From: Euptelea pleiosperma
Taxonomy: Eukaryota; Streptophyta; Magnoliopsida; Ranunculales; Eupteleaceae
Assembly (NCBI GenBank): GCA_035048495.1
Contig: CM068543.1
Span: 25,099,751-25,163,750, forward strand
Length of the DNA: 64,000 nt
Direction of reading: 5' to 3'
Below are positions 1-12,589 of the stretch, in pieces (the stretch's first letter is position 1; every line of letters starts with the position of its first letter). The notes beneath the pieces are model-generated. The model was not told the DNA's origin. It saw only the letters and a program-made list of their open reading frames with translations, and did no database searches. Both the position numbers and the translations under genes were made by a program.

Positions 1-422
1 CATTCCCTCGTGATTCCCTTCTAGATTAGTTTTGTTCAAGGTTAGTTGTTTGCAAGTTTTGAGTCGAGAGCATTGTAATCTCCAGTAGTTTTAATAAAAG
101 TTAGTTTGTTTGGATTGATTGCATGAAAGTCAATTTGAGTAATTTTTGCAATTGTAATCCTTTCTTCCCACTACAAGCATAGCATGTTTTAAAACCCCGA
201 TCCACCATTCTCACCCCTACATTGATTTTGAAGTAATTTCTATAAAAAAATCAGTCATTTCATGTTCTTGAATTGCACAAACTAACACCGAGTGCAAATC
301 GACATCCGACATACTTTCCATTATGCAAGAATGCTTACTTTTGCAGGATAATCTGATAAAAATTATAAATGTGTTGGAATTAGGGTTTCCGTAACCAACG
401 ACGCGGAAAAACCCTACTTTCA
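1..422 (+). mobile_element. 3' end of a Gypsy-type LTR (family A), 5' LTR
   Basis: It aligns with the 3' ends of the solo LTRs 4002-6595 and 10061-12589 through 'GAGTGCnnATCGACATCCGACA', 'TTTTGCAGGAT' and 'AGGGTTTCCGTAACCAACG'. All three copies diverge immediately after TTTCA, which sets the LTR end at CA (421-422). The rest of the LTR lies left of the window. Confidence 0.75.
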
Positions 423-424
423 AA

Positions 425-438
425 TGGCGCCATTGCTG
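425..438 (+). other. Primer-binding site, tRNA-Asp type
   Basis: TGGCGCCATTGCTG starts two bases after the LTR end. It matches the complement of the plant tRNA-Asp 3' end (TGGCGCCGTTGCCG) with two transitions. Athila/Tat-group Gypsy elements use this primer. This makes 1-422 a 5' LTR rather than a solo LTR. Confidence 0.65.
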
Positions 439-2178
439 CTCGTGTGTACGGGAGTGAGTAAAGAAACGTAGATGACGGAATCGGGAAGTTGCTAAAAGCG
501 GAAAGCTCAAACTTGAAAACTTTTCATCATTTTTTTTTATATATTTTAGCAGTATTTTAATTACTATTTTTTAATGCCTCGGAAGGCCGAGTGCAATTTG
601 TAATAATTTAAGAATTTTACTGCTTTCCAAATAACTGCTAGATCTTATTCTAGGGTTTTTTAAGTGAAAAATACCAAAAAAAAATAAAAAAAAAATTCAA
701 AAAAATTTGGGTTTTATATTCTGCAGATTTTTAGAAATCACCAATCAAGGATTTGCGATTTTTGGAAAGATTACAAAATCTTGAAACTCTGCTAAATAGG
801 GTTTTCCCTCTTAGAAGTTTCCACTTTAGAAGAATTCTATCTTTCGAAATCCTCCGAATTTAGAAAAGTCTGCAAAAGGAAATACCCCAAATCTAGCAGA
901 ATTTCAATTTTGGAAAATTTTTCAAAATTATAAGGGATCTCGTAATCAAATCTTTCTTGAAAGATCTCCACTGTTCGGGAACCTTTCCAATTTAGGTATT
1001 TTTCAATCTGGAAATTCCTAAATTTTAACCCATCTCGAATTTGGAAAATAATTTAAAAACTTGCCTAAATCTAGTGCTTGCTCTGTGAACCCTAAAAAGG
1101 CAATGATCTTCCAAATAGAATCCCAAATACTTAGACCGTGTGATCTAACTTTTCTGCAGCATACGATCCCAGTGTGGGTAGGGAGCGAAAGCTCAAAGAG
1201 GTGGAGTCGGGCCCAAGCCTATTAGGATACCCCTCCCTAATCCACGGAGGCGACCCTGTGGCGTGGCCCACAGGAGGTAAGTCTCTATCCTCGCCTTGAG
1301 TGCGATATTGAGCAATTGGATGATTATTGTGCTACATGTCTATTTATTTTTTAGCATCAACTTATTCGACTTGCGTGGTGTGGCCGTTAATCAATCAACT
1401 TTAAGAGAGCAGACCCAGCTCCAAAATTAAAACTGGTGGGATTTCATCACCCACCTCATCATTCCAACTGATTTGATCCTAAGACTCCACTTAATTTAAA
1501 AGAATCAAGAAGTAGAGCCAATTAGCCCGGTGTTTGAGGAACAATCCACATAAAGCGAACCCGTTTAACATCCAGTCGAAGTAAGACCACGAGCGTGGGT
1601 CCATGTTTCCTAACACACCCATAGGTCTCTACTACTTAAGTACACTAAGCTCGACGTGACATCCTAGACTATTCGGCGGTTAGTTGCGTGTGGACTAGGA
1701 ACACGCACCAACCCTAACTTAACCCGAGGGAACACTCTTCTTAAACACTTGACCAATCCGGTTAGTTTGGGATGTACTTAAGTCAGCCATTGTGCTGCAC
1801 GTCTGTCTAGGCTTCGGATTGCCTTGTTGTTGACTAGAGTTAGTACTAAAGGATTCGCTCTGAAGAGTGTAGCCTGGTGAGAACCCCTGAGTGCAAACAG
1901 TTAGTCCGACAGTTAAAAGATTAACCAGTGGTCCACCCACTATCATAATCTACTCTAGCCCAAAACTAACAAGATAATTTCTAAAATATATCCTAATTGT
2001 TTAGAATAGGATTATCTGTGCCTGTTATGCATCATATATCACTAGGATAGTGCTCCCCTCTGGCAACTTTTTGCCGAGTCTAGGGCTTACTTTTCAAGCA
2101 TATGCCCATTTGGACTTGTCCTAACTTTTGACTGATTCGATCTGAGAGTCAGTCTACCACATCCCTCTATCTCCTCTA
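439..2178 (+). other. Untranslated leader of the Gypsy-type element
   Basis: No open frame of note. It holds an A/T-rich stretch (500-1100) and then a GC-richer block (1160-1290) with repeated TCGG/GGCC words. It lies between the primer-binding site and the gag-like frame, as a retrotransposon leader would. Confidence 0.4.
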
Positions 2179-3384
2179 ATGGCAGATGAACGGCCTTTGT
2201 ATGAGACCTACTATAGTTTCTATGAGAATCAAGGTGATCACTCTCAACAATGGTATGACAATTTTGCGTATCATCATGACAATCCAGTCTCACACACTTC
2301 TACGGGGTATGACAATCACAGAGATCCAAAGTACAAATCTGTACTCCAAGAGCTTAAAAACTCAGTTTCCGCCCTTCGTACCACGGTCCAGCAATCTGTG
2401 CACAATTCCCAGTCTGTCGGATATTTCCCTCCCATCTAGGAAGATGTCTGTAGCTTTAGTACATTTTAATTATTATCCGGACAATAAGAGTCACCATAGC
2501 TTTAATTAGGAACAGTCTGCTCTCCCACAGCAGGATAATTATCTTCCGGGTTTCATCAACCCAATGGAGAGTATGATTGGCAATACTCACAGTCACAGTA
2601 CCTGTCATATCCACAGAATGACTATTCTGATCAATAGTGGGCCCCTCAGGATTTCCAGAGTCAGCAGCTAGTTCAAGACTCTACTTTGCCTTACAACTTT
2701 CATACCCAGTCGGACTACAATCAAGAGTTGTCACCTCAGCTCCCCTTGGCTGAACTGCCTCCGTTGGCTACTAAACCCAGTCTAGAGGACATTCTCTCTC
2801 AGTACATTGTCCAGCAACAACAGTATTTGCAAGGCCTAGAGCACCAACAACATCACTCCATGGAGAGCTTAGCTTACCCAGTGAGTCCGTTAGAATCTGA
2901 GAGAGAGGAAGTCAATTTTCCTAGTCAACCTATAGCCTACCCTGAGGACAATGAAATGGCCACTGTCTATGAGGAGGAATCGCTACCCATGTACCAGAAC
3001 TGGAATTTCCAATAGGCAATAGAAATTGTTACCACCCCTAGATCAACCCAGAGTATTGAGGAGCCAGTGTATCCCTATTCGGTACCTTTAACAGCACCAA
3101 CTCCTGAACCTACCTTAGAGCAACCCATTTCTCAATCTACCTCTGCTAACCCGGATGTCGATCTTCATGACACTGAGCCGTGTCTCGATCGTAGGATCCC
3201 AACTTTCCTAGATCTACCGCTGCCCACTTCCATTGGATTGTACAACAATAGTGATGAACCCGAGTCTCAATCTTTGGTGCCTTTAACAGCACCAACTTCT
3301 GGACCGAGCACAGAGGAACCCAGTTCATTTTACCTCATCATGTTTGCTTCATCGACCACGGAAAAAATGGAATTTTTGTCTTGA
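2179..3384 (+). pseudogene. Decayed gag-like frame of the Gypsy-type element
   Basis: A single frame runs from an ATG at 2179 to 3384 but is cut by stops at 2437 and 3013 and by several more between 2440 and 2640. The translation is rich in Gln, Tyr, Ser and Pro. A Q-rich stretch (IVQQQQYLQGLEHQQ) lies near 2800, and the block VPLTAPT followed by a P/E-rich tail occurs twice (near 3080 and 3280). No zinc knuckle, protease or reverse transcriptase follows. Position after a primer-binding site supports a gag or gag-adjacent region, but I see no family-defining motif. It could be a lineage-specific ORF of a non-autonomous element. Confidence 0.45.
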
Positions 3385-3419
3385 TTTATTAAAGAATTTC
3401 AAGAACAATTCAATTTCTA

Positions 3420-3990
3420 AGAGCACGCATCTCCAACCGAGATCTCTATCGATAGAGATAAAAAAATTATTTAATAATGAAAAGAGCTTTTAGAGCACCT
3501 CCAACAGTCCATCTTTAAACCTCATCTTTAAAACACTATTCCTCGATTTTCCTCCAAAAACACTATTCCAATCTCTTAACAGATCAGATTCGGATTGGTA
3601 TATTTTCTTATCGGATTAGGTTCGGATCAACATTAATCCAACTAAAACTCGATCCATTACCAGCCCTAACGAATATGTAATAAAAAATATATTATTTTTT
3701 AAATATACGTTAAAAATATTTAATATTGGTCTCAATTTTTAGGTATCGACGATACGAATTTTAGAAAAATTGGATTTATAGTTTAAAAGTTATATTAATT
3801 TTATAAAAATACCGTTTAAAAGTAAAAAAGGATATATCCGATATCAAATTACGTTTTAATACATGAAAAAGAGCAAAGTGAAAATTCCAGTTTAATGATA
3901 TGTAATAGAGATCTTTTTGGAGACCCATCCGTAGGTCTCCATAAATAGAGACCCCATTTGGCTTATGGTTGGAGGGTGACTGTGCTCTCA
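3420..3990. mobile_element. MITE with AGAGCAC...CTCCAACC termini
   Basis: AGAGCACGCATCTCCAACC at the left end pairs imperfectly with GGTTGGAGGGTGACTGTGCTCT at the right end. A second 'GAGCACCTCCAACAG' near 3494 suggests a nested relative. No coding capacity was seen. Confidence 0.5.
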
Positions 3991-4001
3991 GAGATGCTCT
4001 A

Positions 4002-6595
4002 TAATATTCGCTTAAAAGTGCATATTTTCCACTGTTATCTTCTAAGTGTTATCACACTCTCCTACGTAAAACTACTCTAATTATCTACTTTTCTACGTAA
4101 GAGTCTATTTTATTACGCAGAACACACTTTTCTGGACGAAATAGTATATTTGCATGCATTAAACACATTTTCAGAAGTCTAGACATTAAGTCATTCTGAT
4201 AGAGTCTCATTACGCGCTTCTTCTGTCGCAGAAAACCCCGATAGGACAATTCTCGAGACTTGCGAGCCCACATCGATCAGGAAAGCCCATTATCAAAGCT
4301 TAAAGAGCCCACATGCTATGACTAGAAGATATGGGCCAAATATGGGCTGAATAAAAGGACTAAAAAGCTGGCCCAAAGAACGAAGAGAGTAGGAGAGCCA
4401 ATGACCAAGAGACGGACCAAAGCGTTTAAAGCCACATGAGTCAGCAAGGAATGATAGTCTACTCTACTGGAGAAGCGTGAGGATGGTCACAGTGAAGACT
4501 AGGGTTCCAGACCCTCTGCCAATACTTTTATCTCTATTTTTTGATATTTTCTCTCTCATCTCTCCTTATTCTCTCTCTCTTCATCTCTCGGTCCTCGAAT
4601 CTACTGACCTAACCCCAGAACTCCTGCCCATTCGCTCTATCTCATCTCCCTTAGCTTTCTGACCGTTGGATCTTCAATCGGACCGTTGGATCTTCCACCA
4701 GACCGTTGGATCTCTCTAGATCCGTCGATCTACCAATCTGGGTCCCAATCAAGTCACCATCCATCCGATCATCATCAGATTGTCTGTCACATCATCTTGT
4801 GAGACGATGGACATCATCAATCCATGTGGGCCAGTAGCCGGGCCCATCATCATCGATCCGTTGTCCGACCATTTAGTGGACCCCGTGAATTTCAAAATAA
4901 TTTCAATTAAATTTTAAAAAATGGGGGGTCCACTAAATGGGAAAATTCTCCAAAGAAAAGTAGGGTTTTACTTAAAAAAAAAATTATTTTTCTTATTTTT
5001 TATTTTTGAAAAATACCCTATTTCCATTAAAGGGAATAGGGAAGCTTTTTAAAGGGAAGAGAAGGGTTTGTTGGAACCCTAATCCCCCTCCAATCTCTTC
5101 CAATCCTTCTCCAAAACCCATCCCCACGTTTTCTCCTCTTCTTTGGCCCCATCTTCCTCCTCCTTTCTTCTTCTTCTTTTTCATCTTCTTCATCTTCTTC
5201 CTAACGTTTTCGCAGGATGCAACTCCAGCCATCACCTGCACAACCCCATCATCTTATCCCCTTCTCTTCTTCTCCTTCTCGTCTTCTTCTTTTTCTTCTT
5301 GCAGGCACAAGGGCGAACCAACGCCTGCAACTTGCAACGCCTGCTGCCCCCACCGGTGTTCCGTCTCTCACCGCCATCTTCTATACCATCAACGTTTGTT
5401 GCCAGGTACAGCAAGACGCCAACAGGCCGTGCTAGGTGCTACACACCATGGACTGCATCTCACAAGAATTCCATTGGATTGGTGATCATCGCCCCCCTCC
5501 ATTGAGGATCGCATCTCTCCACACGGACTGGTGCACCGCCCAGCCATCCACGCACCAACAGGGATCGCATCTCCCTCCACCGGTCACCTCTATGTCCGCC
5601 TCCCTGCTCTTCTTCAACACCATTCTGCCTACTGCACCTACCATTACCGCCTGCAACAACCGGAATCACCACCATTGACGCTGCCTTCATCGTCTTCATC
5701 AAGGGATAGCAATGCCTCCACCATTGCTGCTGGTCCGTGCTTTTCATGGACCTGCGTGACTCACCATTGCTGGCCGGACTGTCCTCTACCGCCCCATCCT
5801 TCAACATCTGCACCATCTCCATCAAGATTGCTGCCGCACCTTCTCATCACCTGTAAAGCCATCACCATCTCAACTAATCTCCATCCACAACGCTCCACTG
5901 CTCCATCCCTCATTTGCTTCAACGCCCCAAACGGTCCTTCTATCTCTATCGGCTCCTCCAAAAACCAAAAACAAAAAACAAATAGAAAAGAGAAGAAAGG
6001 AGGGAAGAAGAAGAGAAGAGGAGGTTCAATCACCTTCACTATCCATGCAACCACTTCCCACATTTTCCCCTCATCCGGGCAACACCAAGGCCATGCACCC
6101 TTTATCGAAGGTAATTTTCTCTCTCTCTAACTATCTCTCTCTAGATCTCCTTTAGTTTCTCTCTCTCTCTCTCTAAATCCCTCTTCTATCATTTTCTCTC
6201 TCTATGTTCCTCCCTTAGTCTTAGGTTCTTTACGAATTTTGTTATTTTGTTTGATGTTTTGAGCATTGTAAGAATTTTTAATATTAATGGATGATTTCTC
6301 CTTTCGGGTATTGTTTGATTTCCTTCTTTATTATTTTTAATAGTGTGTGATAATCTCAGAAGAAAATAGATTTCAAATTCCATCATCACCATTCTCATCC
6401 CACCAGTATTTCTAACATCATTCCGTTATTTCATGTTCTTTATTAAGCTTGCCTTAACCCTGAGTGCGGATCGACATCCGACATGAATCCCTATGCTAGA
6501 ATCCTTGAATTTTGCAGGATAAAAATTTGATCAATTACAAATTGTATTGAAATTAGGGTTTCCGTAACCAACGACGCGAAAAAACTCTACTTTCA
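4002..6595 (+). mobile_element. Solo LTR, family A, forward
   Basis: About 2.6 kb, matching 10061-12589 in inverted orientation along its length. Its last bases (...CTACTTTCA) match the LTR end at 422. It is flanked by CTCTA at 3997-4001 and 6596-6600, a perfect 5-bp target duplication. No primer-binding site follows the 3' end and no polypurine tract precedes the 5' end, so it is a solo LTR. The 5' end reads TA instead of the usual TG. Several overlapping open frames in its CT-rich middle (5000-6130) are by-products of composition. Confidence 0.7.
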
Positions 6596-7212
6596 CTCTA
6601 ATAGATAGATGTTTAAAGAAGAGAGACTGAAAACGTTGAGAAAGATTTGCAATTATGGGTAGTGCCAAGAACATGTGGAAGATCTCCTTCCACCGACCTC
6701 CATCTGATTCGAAACCTGAATGAAAACAACCCCCCAGAGGAATCTGTTTGTCCGATTTGTGGGTCTTTAATGACAGATTCGATAATTGTCGCTTTAGGTC
6801 AGACTATCGAGTGGAACTATGTTTAAATTTGTATAAACTTGGGTTTTACACTAGTCCTCTTCGACGACTCAAAACCCAAAATATTGCCTTCAATTTGACA
6901 ATTCTCAACTAGTGCGAGACTTATGGTATCAAACAACCCAAAACCCTCAAATTCAACATCATGGAGAAGATTCTCTATACATTAATGATGTATCGAGAAG
7001 AAAACTCACAAAATGGAAACAAGAAAGTAGCTTTTTGGATAAAAGTCAATTTTGGAAAAAAGTAAGATTAGGTTAAAGGAAGAAGGAGGATCTGTTTTGG
7101 GATTAGGCAGTGGATTTGGATTTTGGAGGTGGGATTAGACGGTAGTGAGAGGTTGGAGGTGAGTTTAATTAGATGTGAGTTTTGACAGAAGTTCCTCATC
7201 AATGTTGATGAT
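6596..7212. other. Unassigned spacer
   Basis: A/T-rich sequence between the forward solo LTR and a MITE. No frame, repeat pair or RNA gene was recognised. Confidence 0.4.
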
Positions 7213-7515
7213 GGACCACAATATGAACCATGTGGCAGACATCTAGAGACCACAGACCTTATGGATTTTTGGTCTATCCCTAGGTGGACTTAATACCCAA
7301 AATCAGCCTGATTAGTGATTTGAAACCTTTGGATCATTGTACCTTAAATAATGTTAGAATTCCAAGGTTAAAGATCAACCCAAGAAAATGACTCCAATCC
7401 AACGCTTAAAAATCACTAATCAGACTTCTTTTTGTTATGTAGGTCCAATTAGGGATGGACCAAAAATCCATAGGTCAGTGGTATCTAAGAGTGTGTCACG
7501 TACATGGGTTTTCAT
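7213..7515. mobile_element. G-box MULE-type MITE, degraded
   Basis: CCACAATATGAACCATGTGGC on the left and TGTGTCACGTACATGG on the right are mutated forms of the G-box termini. Inner blocks 'CAGCCTGATTAGTGATTT' and 'AAATCACTAATCAG' pair. Confidence 0.6.
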
Positions 7516-8129
7516 GAGAATAATTCAAATCCAATGGTAAAAAAAGTACTAAAAATCAATTTGATAGACAATTTTTATAAGTTATATTTTAGCATCCAAA
7601 AAATGCCCAAATCCATGGGCCAGAAATCACGATTTAAAATGTTAAAATCAAGGGATATAAATCACCAATTAAATCATACTCTTTTATTCGAAGATCCATC
7701 ATGAAGTGGACCAAACATCCATTAGGTCAGTGGGGCCTAAAGCCTATTACATATGGCATTTTAGGAAGGGAACTTCAAAATTTAAAAGTCATGTGGTAGA
7801 GTTTCGTTGGTCACTTGACGGACTTTAAATTTTTTTCTCTGAGAAAATCTGAATTGACCATCTATAATAAATGATTCAACTAGTTAGTCTAAGTGTCGAT
7901 AGGGGTTTAAATGGAAGCACACTGCATTAATCGCGGTTACGTGGTTTTGAAAAGATAGCGAGTCATTTTGAAATTTTAAAAAGGATATGGCATCCTTGTC
8001 ATGAGAGTAAAAGTTAAATTGCCCATTTAGGGTCAACGACTGGAGGTTGTGGTCAAAGGGGGAAACACAACGAAATGAAACAACTGGGGGTTTGTACTAA
8101 TATCGTTATTTTCAAAGGGGGTGAAATTT
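7516..8129. other. MITE fragments and unassigned sequence
   Basis: A partial MITE arm (GTGGACCAAACATCC...GTCAGTGGGGCC) lies at about 7695-7735. Nothing else is recognisable. Confidence 0.35.
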
Positions 8130-9180
8130 CCTGGTATCTAGAAGATGTAACCAAGAGGGGGTGAATAGGTATTTAAAAATTAATCTAAATGCTTGCAACC
8201 TAAACACTTCTTTACTAGTCTGATCTTGGTAGACTAATCGCATGCCTACAATCTTGGTATGGTTGATTATATTAATGAGACTAAGCTAACTGACTTGGTT
8301 CAAATATGCCAAAGGTATATCTATCAATGATTCATTTATCTTACTCTAACAAGTTAAATATTGGAAATAAATCAAATCACAACATATGCAATTTTAATGT
8401 GGAAACCTATCCAAGAAAAACCATGGGAACTATGTCCAGACGAGAAACATCTCATTATACAAACCAAGAAACAATAAATGTTATCATGCACAACATTCCT
8501 ATAGTTTCCTATTTGACTCTTCAAGCTCACTAACGACCTCCTCGATGTTCCAACACTTCAGTCTCCTTTTGCACATTTGCACGATCCCATCAACTTGTTC
8601 TTCAGTTTGGTCTCCTCGAATCTACCAGCGATTGATACACCGACGTGTACAATCTCTCAATAACAATTGAGTTAAAAACCAGGATATGAATATGGGTTCT
8701 TAAGTCTAGTAAGATCTAGCTTGAAGGATGAAGAAACTTACAAATATAACAAGCCTAAATCATCAAGCAAGAGTCTTTTAGGATGAGAATCGAATCCAGA
8801 GAACTCTTTTTGATTAGCAAAGCATGGAGATTACTACTCATGTGAGAAGCTCCTCTGATATGAGCTAGTTCTCCTTTAGAGTGCTTTGCCTCTCTTCAAT
8901 GACTTTAGATTGCCTTAGGTTTCTCTAGATTACTTTGGGTTTCAACCCAAAACATTCAAGATATAAAGTGAGCAAGTCCAATGCCTAAAGATAGCAAGTG
9001 TTTGAATAAGAATAGGAAACTTAGCGAATCATGGAACTCGGATTCGTGCAGGTTCAATCGATTGGACTCATATCGTAGAATCACAACAAGCATCCGATTG
9101 AACCAAGACAATAGACTACACCTCCAATTGCTTGGAGTGTTACTTGTCAAGTCCGATCGATTGGCCAAATAGTTCGATCA
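8130..9180. mobile_element. Possible Copia LTR remnant
   Basis: It contains 'AAGAGGGGGTGAATAGG' near 8150 and 'TTTAATGTGGAAACC' near 8392, words I associate with Copia LTRs. Pairs of TCGATTGGA/TCAATTGGA words lie near 9057-9185. No matching second LTR or target duplication was found, so the call is tentative. Confidence 0.3.
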
Positions 9181-10060
9181 ATTGGACTGTACATATATAT
9201 GCATAAATTCACTTGTCATGTCTATGTTTCAAACATATGCTAAGGTGTTCTTAGAGTAAATGGATGTGATGAGCATGCTTGTAGATGTTGCAGCTAACTA
9301 TGTACAACCTAGAGAGCCAGGCTATGTGTCAGTTAGAGTCAGTTCATATGTGTCCATTCTTATTTGCATTGCATGATTGATTGTGAACGATATTTAGATA
9401 TGTATATTCTTGCGCATGTTCTAAAATTGTGTATGCTAGTATGAGATGGTTATCGAGGACGTCATTCATTGATTTCCTTAGCAGGCATCCTTGGTGGATC
9501 CATTCTTCGATATTTCTTATATCTTTGTACTATGTTCCTATATATATTAGTTATACTTGGGAGAATATTATGAGTATCATGTTCTGTATACTCGCACACA
9601 TGCACTAAGAGGGCTTAATGTAATTTTTACTTGCGAGTCAGTTGGACTCACCTTTCTTGGGCACTCTTTTTTCATGTCAGTAGGGATAATAGGATTGCAT
9701 ACATGATTGATTTAGTTACACTTAGGCTGCTTCAAAGTAGTTTAAACTAACTGAACCAAAGGTTGTGTCGTGTTCTTCAAATTTCCTTGAGAGCCCTCGA
9801 AAAGTAACAATAACTATCAACCTTAGACAAACAATATATAAACCGAACCTGTAAATCTTATGCTCAAATTGTACAGCAAAACCACCTAATACTGAATCAA
9901 TCAAGTGTAGTTAGCATTAATTCAAAATATGTTGTAGATTGGAACAAAAGAACATGAAGCATGAATAAGGATTTTAAGCCAGCAGTTATATCAAAGGAAC
10001 TTGAACAAGCAGTTATGTTAGAGGAACTTGAATTTTCATTAATTATTATGTTTCAGAGGA
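9181..10060. other. Unassigned sequence
   Basis: No coding frame or repeat pair was recognised in these roughly 900 bp. The tone is retrotransposon-like, but there is no diagnostic motif. Confidence 0.3.
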
Positions 10061-11593
10061 TGAAAGTAAGGTTTTTTCCGCGTCGTTGATTACGGAAACC
10101 CTAACTTCAACATATTTGTAAATTGATCCGATTCTTAAATCCTACAAAATTTTAGATCTGTATAGGGATTCGTGTCGGATGTCGATCCGCACTCGGGGTT
10201 AGTTTGCGCAAATCAAACACATAAAATGACGGATTTTCTTCATAAAAAAAAAAGCTACTAAAAAGGATGGAGATGTGAGAATGATCACGAGATTTAAAAC
10301 CTAACGCTTTTTTTTTTTTTTGCTTTTTATCTACTAACAAAAGTGAAAGAAAGACAATTATCACTAGAGAAGAACTGAGAGTGAGAACTCATTCAAAACT
10401 ATTTTTTTTTATTGATTTAGAACAAGTGATACATTAAGAAAAATTGTACTATATCTAAGAAAAGAAAATACAAACTAATCTAGAAAGCATATAAGACTAT
10501 TACTATGAGAGAGAAGGAAGTGAGAAGCTGATGTGCATGGTGAACAAGGAAGCCAACCGATAGGTGAGGTTAAGGAAATCTCTTGGATAGTATGAGGTGA
10601 CTAACCGTTAGTTGCAACCTGCACTTGTGCAACCTAGGGATGGATATTGTGCAAGGGAGAGCACAAAGAGATGATGAAAAAAAGAGAGATCCTTACCGTT
10701 GGTGGGGTTCAAAATTGTTGCGCGGTAGAGCAAGCTAGAGATGGTGGAGCGTGTGGACTGGCAGTGGGCCAGTGGTTGCAGGCAAGCGGCCAATGGAGGA
10801 GGGCGGCAACAGATTGTGAAGCGCTTGCAAGTGGGAGGAGGCGGTGGCTAGAGATTGGAGTGCTTTCTTCTCTTCTCCTTACTTCTTTTCTTTTTCTTTT
10901 TCTTTTCCTTTGGAGCGATCGTGAAAACGCTGGGGAAGGAGAGACGATGAAAACGGCTGGGCCAAGTGATGGTGAAGCGTGGATGGAAGATCTTTTTGAG
11001 GGGTCGTCTTGGTTTGAAACGTGGAATGGGAGATCGTGGAAGGAGATGATGGGGGGGGGCGTTGACAGCTGGTTGTGAAGGCGCACCAGCAGCAACAACG
11101 GTGGTGTTGCTTGCTGGTTGAGGCGGTGGAGTGGCTGGACTGCAGCACCCTCGAACGGAGTTGCAGGTGAAGGAGATCAGCGTGCAGGCGAACGGCCAAT
11201 GGAGGTAGAGCAAGCAGGTGGCGGTATGAGGAGCTGCTCCATGAACCAGACCGTGGGGAGCACGGTCTGCAAAAGAAGACGGAGGAGAGGGAATGGTCCC
11301 GTGCTTTAGTCACGGGTTGGAGGGCGCAGGTGTGGTGGTGCTCGCGTGGGGGAGGAGTATCTTGATCGGCCGGAGTTGCAGCCTGCAACTCCGGCAATAG
11401 CTTGGTGAAGAAGATGAAGAAGGCGGAGGAGAAGTGGGGGAAAACGGCCTAAAGAGAGGGGGAAAAGGGAAAAACGAGTTGGGGGAGAGAATGGAAGAGA
11501 AAGGGGGGGATTAGGGTTCGAACGAACCCTTCTCCCTCCTCTTATAAAGCTCCCTATTTCCATTAATGGAAATAGGGTATTTTTTGAGAATAA

Positions 11594-11633
<40 letters not shown>

Positions 11634-12589
11634 TAAAGTAAAAACCTACTTTTCTATGGGGAATCTCCCCAATTAGTGGACCCCCCATTTAATTAAAATT
11701 ATTTTTGAAATTCGCGGGGTCCACTAACTGGTCGGACAACGGGTCGATGATGATGGGCCCGGCTACTGGCCCACATGGACTGATGATGTCCATCATCTCA
11801 CAAGATGATGTGACAGGCATTCTGAAGGCGATCGGATGGATGGTGACTTGATTGGGACCCAGATTGGTAGATCGACGGATCTAGAGAGATCCAACGGTCC
11901 GATTGAAGATCCAACGGTCCGATGGAAGATCCAACGGTCAGAAAGCTAAGGGAGATGAGATAGAGCCGATGGACAGGAGTTCTGGGGTTAGGTCAGTAGA
12001 TTCGAGGACCGAGAGATGAAGAGAGAGAGAGAATAAGAAGAGATGAGAGAAAAAGTATCAAAAAAAATGGAAAAAAGCACTGGCGGAGGGTCTGGAACCC
12101 TGGTCTTCACTGTGACCATCCTCACGCTTCTCTAGTAGAGTCGACTATCATTCTTTGCTGACTCATGTGGCTTTAAACGCTTTGGTCCGTCTCTTGGTCA
12201 TTGGCTCTCCTACTCTCTTCGTTCTTTGGGCCGGCTTTTTGGTCCTCATAGTTGGCCCATATCTTTTAGTCATAGCATGTGGGCTCTTTAAGCTTTGATA
12301 ATGGGCTTTCCTGATCGATGTGGGCTAGCAAGTCTCGAGAAATGTCCCATCGGGGTTTCCTGCGACAGAAGAAGCGCGTAATGAGACTCTATCAGAATGA
12401 CTACATGTCTAGACTTCCGAAAATGTGTTTAATGCATGTAAATATACCATTTCGTCCAGAAAAGTGTGTTCTACGCAACACAAGAGACTCTTACGTAGAA
12501 AAGTAGATAAATAGAGTATTTTAACGTAGGAGAATGCAATAACGCTAACAAGATAATTGCTTAAAATAAGCACTTTTGAGCGATAAAAT
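10061..12589 (-). mobile_element. Solo LTR, family A, reverse
   Basis: The reverse complement aligns with 4002-6595: shared 5' 'CGCTnAAAAGTGC', the 'GTTTCCTGCGACAGAAGAAG' region, a repeated 'GACCGTTGGATCTTC' block, and the 3' 'GGGTTTCCGTAAtCAACG...ACTTTCA'. There is no primer-binding site beyond the 3' end. No 5-bp duplication was found. A (TA)n run near 11605-11625 is the main length difference. The arm tip also encodes a 62-codon frame (12318-12506) matching one in the other copy, a conserved LTR segment rather than a gene. Confidence 0.65.

Noticed and set aside
171..180. CACTACAAGC near the window start
   Set aside because: No CACTA structure around it; it is inside an LTR.
4085..4273. 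A 62-codon frame similar to 12318-12506
   Set aside because: The similarity is explained by the two LTR copies; there is no independent sign of coding.
5006..6130. Several overlapping open frames of 80-200 codons on both strands
   Set aside because: They lie in a CT-rich part of a solo LTR, overlap on both strands and have no domain.
10647..11563. Overlapping frames of 120-172 codons
   Set aside because: Same LTR family in reverse orientation; the frames are not shared intact by the other copy.
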